A stretch of DNA of 64,000 nt. It comes from Candidatus Rhodoferax bjergmarkensis (GTDB taxonomy: Bacteria; Pseudomonadota; Gammaproteobacteria; Burkholderiales; Burkholderiaceae_C). The stretch is taken from the NCBI GenBank assembly GCA_016708345.1, contig JADJFX010000019.1:1-64000 (forward strand). Direction: 5' to 3'. The notes under the pieces are model-generated. The model saw nothing but the letters and a program-made list of their open reading frames with translations, was not told the origin of the DNA and did no database searches. This document shows positions 61,672 through 64,000 of the stretch, piece after piece. A program made the position numbers and the translations under genes. Each line of letters starts with the position of its first letter. Positions within the stretch are counted from its first letter, which is position 1.

Positions 61672-62574
61672 ATGAAATATCCAACTATTGAAGATTCCAT
61701 TGGAAAAACACCGCTTGTCAGGTTGCAGCGCATCGGCGCACCCGAAAATGCCGAACGCGGCAACGTGATTTTGGGCAAGTTAGAGGGCAACAACCCTGCT
61801 GGCTCGGTCAAAGACCGGCCCGCCATGTCGATGATTCAGCGCGCGCAGGAGCGTGGTGACGTCAAGCCGGGCGACACGCTGATTGAGGCGACCTCGGGCA
61901 ACACCGGCATTGCTTTGGCGATGGCGGCGGCCATCAAGGGTTACCGCATGATTTTGATCATGCCGGAAGACCTGTCCATCGAGCGGGCCCAAACCATGAA
62001 AGCATTTGGTGCGGAGCTGATTTTGACGCCCAAAAGCGGCGGCATGGAGTACGCCCGCGATCTGGCCGAGCAGATGCGCCGCGATGGCAAGGGCCATGTG
62101 CTGGACCAGTTTGCCAATGCCGACAACCCGCGCGCCCATTACGAGACCACCGGCCCTGAAATCTGGGCCGACACGCACGGGAAAATCACGCATTTCGTCA
62201 GCGCCATGGGCACCACCGGCACCATTACCGGGGTGTCGCAGTTTTTGAAAGAAAAAAACCCGGCCATTCGCATCATCGGCGTGCAGCCCAACGAGGGCTC
62301 GCGCATTCCCGGCATCCGCAAGTGGCCGCAAGCCTATTTGCCCAAAATCTACGACCCCACCCATGTGGATGAGTTGCTGTACGTGAGCCAGGAAGCCGCG
62401 GAGGACATGTGCCGCAAACTGGCGCGAGAAGAGGGCATTTTTGCCGGAATTTCCGCTGCAGGTGCTTGCTGGGTGGCACGCGAGATTTCGCGCCGGGAAT
62501 CCAACGCGACCATTGTGTTTGTGGTCTGCGACCGTGGTGACCGCTACCTTTCCACCGGCGTCTTTCCGGCTTGA
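61672..62574 (+). CDS. cysM: Cysteine synthase B
   Basis: 300 residues from ATG 61672. PLP lysine K47 in NNPAGSVKDRPAMSMI, TSGNTGIALAMAAAIKG, GTTGTITGVSQFLKEKNP. The short length, KYPTIEDSIGKTPLVRLQRI start and RKWPQAYLPKIYD mark CysM rather than CysK. Makes cysteine (or S-sulfocysteine) from O-acetylserine. Confidence 0.95.
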   Translation: MKYPTIEDSIGKTPLVRLQRIGAPENAERGNVILGKLEGNNPAGSVKDRPAMSMIQRAQERGDVKPGDTLIEATSGNTGIALAMAAAIKGYRMILIMPEDLSIERAQTMKAFGAELILTPKSGGMEYARDLAEQMRRDGKGHVLDQFANADNPRAHYETTGPEIWADTHGKITHFVSAMGTTGTITGVSQFLKEKNPAIRIIGVQPNEGSRIPGIRKWPQAYLPKIYDPTHVDELLYVSQEAAEDMCRKLAREEGIFAGISAAGACWVAREISRRESNATIVFVVCDRGDRYLSTGVFPA

Positions 62575-62645
62575 TTTTTATAGATGAAAACGTGCTGTTG
62601 CGCATGTATAACGTGCGCGAGCAGCTATCAAATTAATAGTAATTG
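62575..62645. repeat. Palindromic dispersed repeat copy after cysM
   Basis: ACGTGCTGTTGCGCATG and AACGTGCGCGAGCAGCT form an imperfect hairpin, followed by ATCAAATTAATAGTAATTG. It starts at the cysM stop and could serve as its terminator. Confidence 0.7.
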
Positions 62646-62652
62646 AATTCAC

Positions 62653-63195
62653 ATGCATCAGGCTTTCAAGTTTTGCCCGCAATGCGCCACCCCTTTGGCG
62701 CTGATCACACTGCCCGAGGATGGGGGTGACAAAGAGCGTCTGCGCTGCCCGGCGTGCGACTTCACCCACTGGAACAATCCAACACCTGTTTTGGCGGCGG
62801 TGATTGAGTACGAGGGAAAAATCCTGCTGGCGCAAAACGCCGCCTGGCCGGGCAAAATGTTTGCGCTGATCACCGGCTTCATGGAAGCGGGCGAAGCGCC
62901 CAAGGAGGGCATGGTGCGCGAAATCCGGGAAGAAACCAGCCTGGAAACTTCGGCCTTGAATTTGATTGGCGTCTATGATTTTCAGCCCATGAACCAGGTC
63001 ATCATCGGCTACCACGCCGTGTGCCATGGCCAAGTAAAGCTGTCGCCCGAACTGGTGGACTACCGGCTTTTTGACCATGACAAAGTGAAATGCTGGCCAG
63101 CAGGGGCTGGCTGGGCCCTGGCCGACTGGCTGCGTTCGCGCGGGCTGGAGCCGCAGTTTGTCAAATTGCCGCCATCGGTTGATGCCAAACACTAA
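62653..63195 (+). CDS. Zinc-ribbon Nudix hydrolase
   Basis: 180 residues. N-terminal zinc ribbon CPQC...CPAC (FKFCPQCATPL, LRCPACDFTHWNNPTP) then Nudix box GFMEAGEAPKEGMVREIREE and TSL. NudC-like in layout but shorter; the full NADH-pyrophosphatase SQPWPFP motif is absent, so the substrate is open (ADP-ribose or NADH-type). Confidence 0.9.
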   Translation: MHQAFKFCPQCATPLALITLPEDGGDKERLRCPACDFTHWNNPTPVLAAVIEYEGKILLAQNAAWPGKMFALITGFMEAGEAPKEGMVREIREETSLETSALNLIGVYDFQPMNQVIIGYHAVCHGQVKLSPELVDYRLFDHDKVKCWPAGAGWALADWLRSRGLEPQFVKLPPSVDAKH

Positions 63196-63221
63196 AATCT
63201 GACCCACTCAAAGGAAAACTG

Positions 63222-63449
63222 ATGGAAATCGACAAAGAACTCGACGCACGCGGCATGAAATGCCCTTTGCCTATTTTGAAAGCCAAAAAGGCGTTGGCCG
63301 AAATGGTCAGTGGCCAGGTTTTGCGGGTGGTGGCCACCGATACCGGTTCACTGCGTGATTTCCAGGCGTTTGCCATGCAAACCGGCAATGAGCTGCTGGA
63401 GCAGCAGACTGTGGACAAAGACTTTATCCACATCATGCGCCGGCGCTGA
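63222..63449 (+). CDS. TusA-family sulfur carrier
   Basis: 75 residues. Active Cys14 in DARGMKCPLPILKAKKAL, then VLRVVATDTGSLRDFQAFA. Relays persulfide sulfur for tRNA thiolation or other sulfur transfer. AAGGAAA precedes the ATG. A MITE-like element begins 4 nt after its stop. Confidence 0.92.
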   Translation: MEIDKELDARGMKCPLPILKAKKALAEMVSGQVLRVVATDTGSLRDFQAFAMQTGNELLEQQTVDKDFIHIMRRR

Positions 63450-63452
63450 TCT

Positions 63453-63618
63453 TAGGGATGCAGAAATAACCAATATCCCGTTTTTGACGGCACTTGCGGG
63501 CGCATTGCTTCGTTGTCCTTCGCTTATTTGGCTCGCCAAACCGCGCTCAGGACGCCTTGCACTGCATCCCGCCAGCACCGCCCAAAAGCGGTACTTTGGT
63601 TACTTCTGCATCCCTTGC
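63453..63618. mobile_element. MITE-like element between tusA-like gene and valS
   Basis: Terminal inverted repeats TTAGGGATGCAGAAATAACC and the complement of GGTTACTTCTGCATCCC. Interior has GGGCGCATTGCTTCGTTG and TTGCACTGCATCCCGCC, resembling the minus strand of the element at 28561-28760. No coding capacity; about 166 bp. Confidence 0.7.
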
Positions 63619-63623
63619 CATTT

Positions 63624-64000
63624 TCAGCCCAAGCGGCTGAGCTGGGCTTTGACCTTCTCCAGCGTGGCCGCAAAGTCGGTCATGCGCTTGCGCTCCAACT
63701 CAATCACGGCGGCTGGCGCTCTGGCTACAAACGCTTCGTTGCCCAGCTTGCCCTGGGTTTTGGCGATTTCACCTTCCAGCCGCGCGACTTCTTTGCCCAG
63801 GCGCAGCTTTTCGGCGGCAACATCAACTTCCATGTGCAGGCACACGCGCGCTTGACCCACCACGGCCACCGGCGCGGCTTGCGCGGCGTCGGCCCAGGCG
63901 GCTTCATCATCAAATACGCGCACTTCACTCAGCTTGGCCAGGGCTTGCAGCACCGGGGCTGCCTGGCGCAGGAAAGCAGCCTCTTCCAAGTGGGTGGCAA
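63624..64000 (-). CDS. valS: Valyl-tRNA synthetase, C-terminal part (runs off the window)
   Basis: The frame is open to the right edge. ARVCLHMEVDVAAEKLRLGK, EVARLEGEIAKTQGKLGNEA, FVARAPAAVIELERKRMTDF is the C-terminal coiled-coil arm of ValRS, which contacts tRNA-Val. The catalytic and editing domains lie beyond position 64000. Stop is 6 nt past the MITE-like element. Confidence 0.93.
   Translation of the reverse strand, partial: ATHLEEAAFLRQAAPVLQALAKLSEVRVFDDEAAWADAAQAAPVAVVGQARVCLHMEVDVAAEKLRLGKEVARLEGEIAKTQGKLGNEAFVARAPAAVIELERKRMTDFAATLEKVKAQLSRLG

Overview
The window looks like a chromosomal segment of a betaproteobacterium of the Comamonadaceae, in the Rhodoferax/Polaromonas neighbourhood. 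This is inferred from gene order (hemA-prfA-prmC, ispB//rplU-rpmA-obg-proB-rppH-proS, tandem lpxL genes divergent from metK), from protein style, and from dispersed short palindromic repeats of a kind I associate with that family. No 16S gene is present, so the genus is not proven.

Layout. 1-2.04 kb: the end of an O-antigen/capsule cluster (an FnlC/WbjD-type epimerase and a WbuB-like glycosyltransferase), both with broken frames. 2.1-7.2 kb: a toxin-antitoxin (TA) island with five consecutive two-gene modules of different type (MazF, FitB-like PIN, RelE/ParE, AbrB-VapC, second PIN) plus a VanZ-like gene and three copies of one short gene tail. 7.2-10.4 kb: an unknown coiled-coil membrane protein, a Sel1-repeat protein and a membrane diguanylate cyclase. 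10.5-15.2 kb: a defence-like unit, CcdB-type TA pair plus a single-chain MmeI-like restriction-modification enzyme 8 nt downstream, then a decayed TA pair. 15.2-22 kb: two LpxL-type acyltransferases, metK (frameshifted), a GT9 glycosyltransferase, GtrA and an ArnT-like transferase, together an envelope glycolipid block. 21.8-34.5 kb: a sialidase-like protein, tRNA-Pro, ispB, L21/L27, obg, proB, rppH, proS, a lytic transglycosylase, an AAA ATPase, a monothiol glutaredoxin, SlyD and YjdM. 34.5-42.8 kb: a beta-propeller lipoprotein, a 7TMR-DISM diguanylate cyclase, prmC, prfA, hemA, ugpQ. 42.9-48 kb: a 1335-residue FAD/Fe-S oxidoreductase and an AbiEii-type TA pair (toxin frameshifted). 48.1-58.2 kb: a two-partner secretion operon, a 2373-residue adhesin, a double FecR-domain protein and the TpsB transporter. 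58.2-64 kb: housekeeping genes, tRNA-Leu, cysM, tusA and the end of valS.

Two themes stand out. First, TA and restriction genes are dense: eight TA loci, intact or decayed, in 48 kb. Second, several families of short inverted repeats occur not only between genes but in frame inside genes. The MmeI-like enzyme carries at least three different ones, and others lie in the FAD/Fe-S oxidoreductase, the adhesin, a Rossmann-fold protein and a small membrane protein. Two larger MITE-like elements (28.6 and 63.5 kb) have related terminal inverted repeats.

Caution: metK, normally essential, has a single-base frameshift, and other frameshifts are also single-base changes, two of them in homopolymers. 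Part of the apparent gene decay may be sequencing or assembly error.
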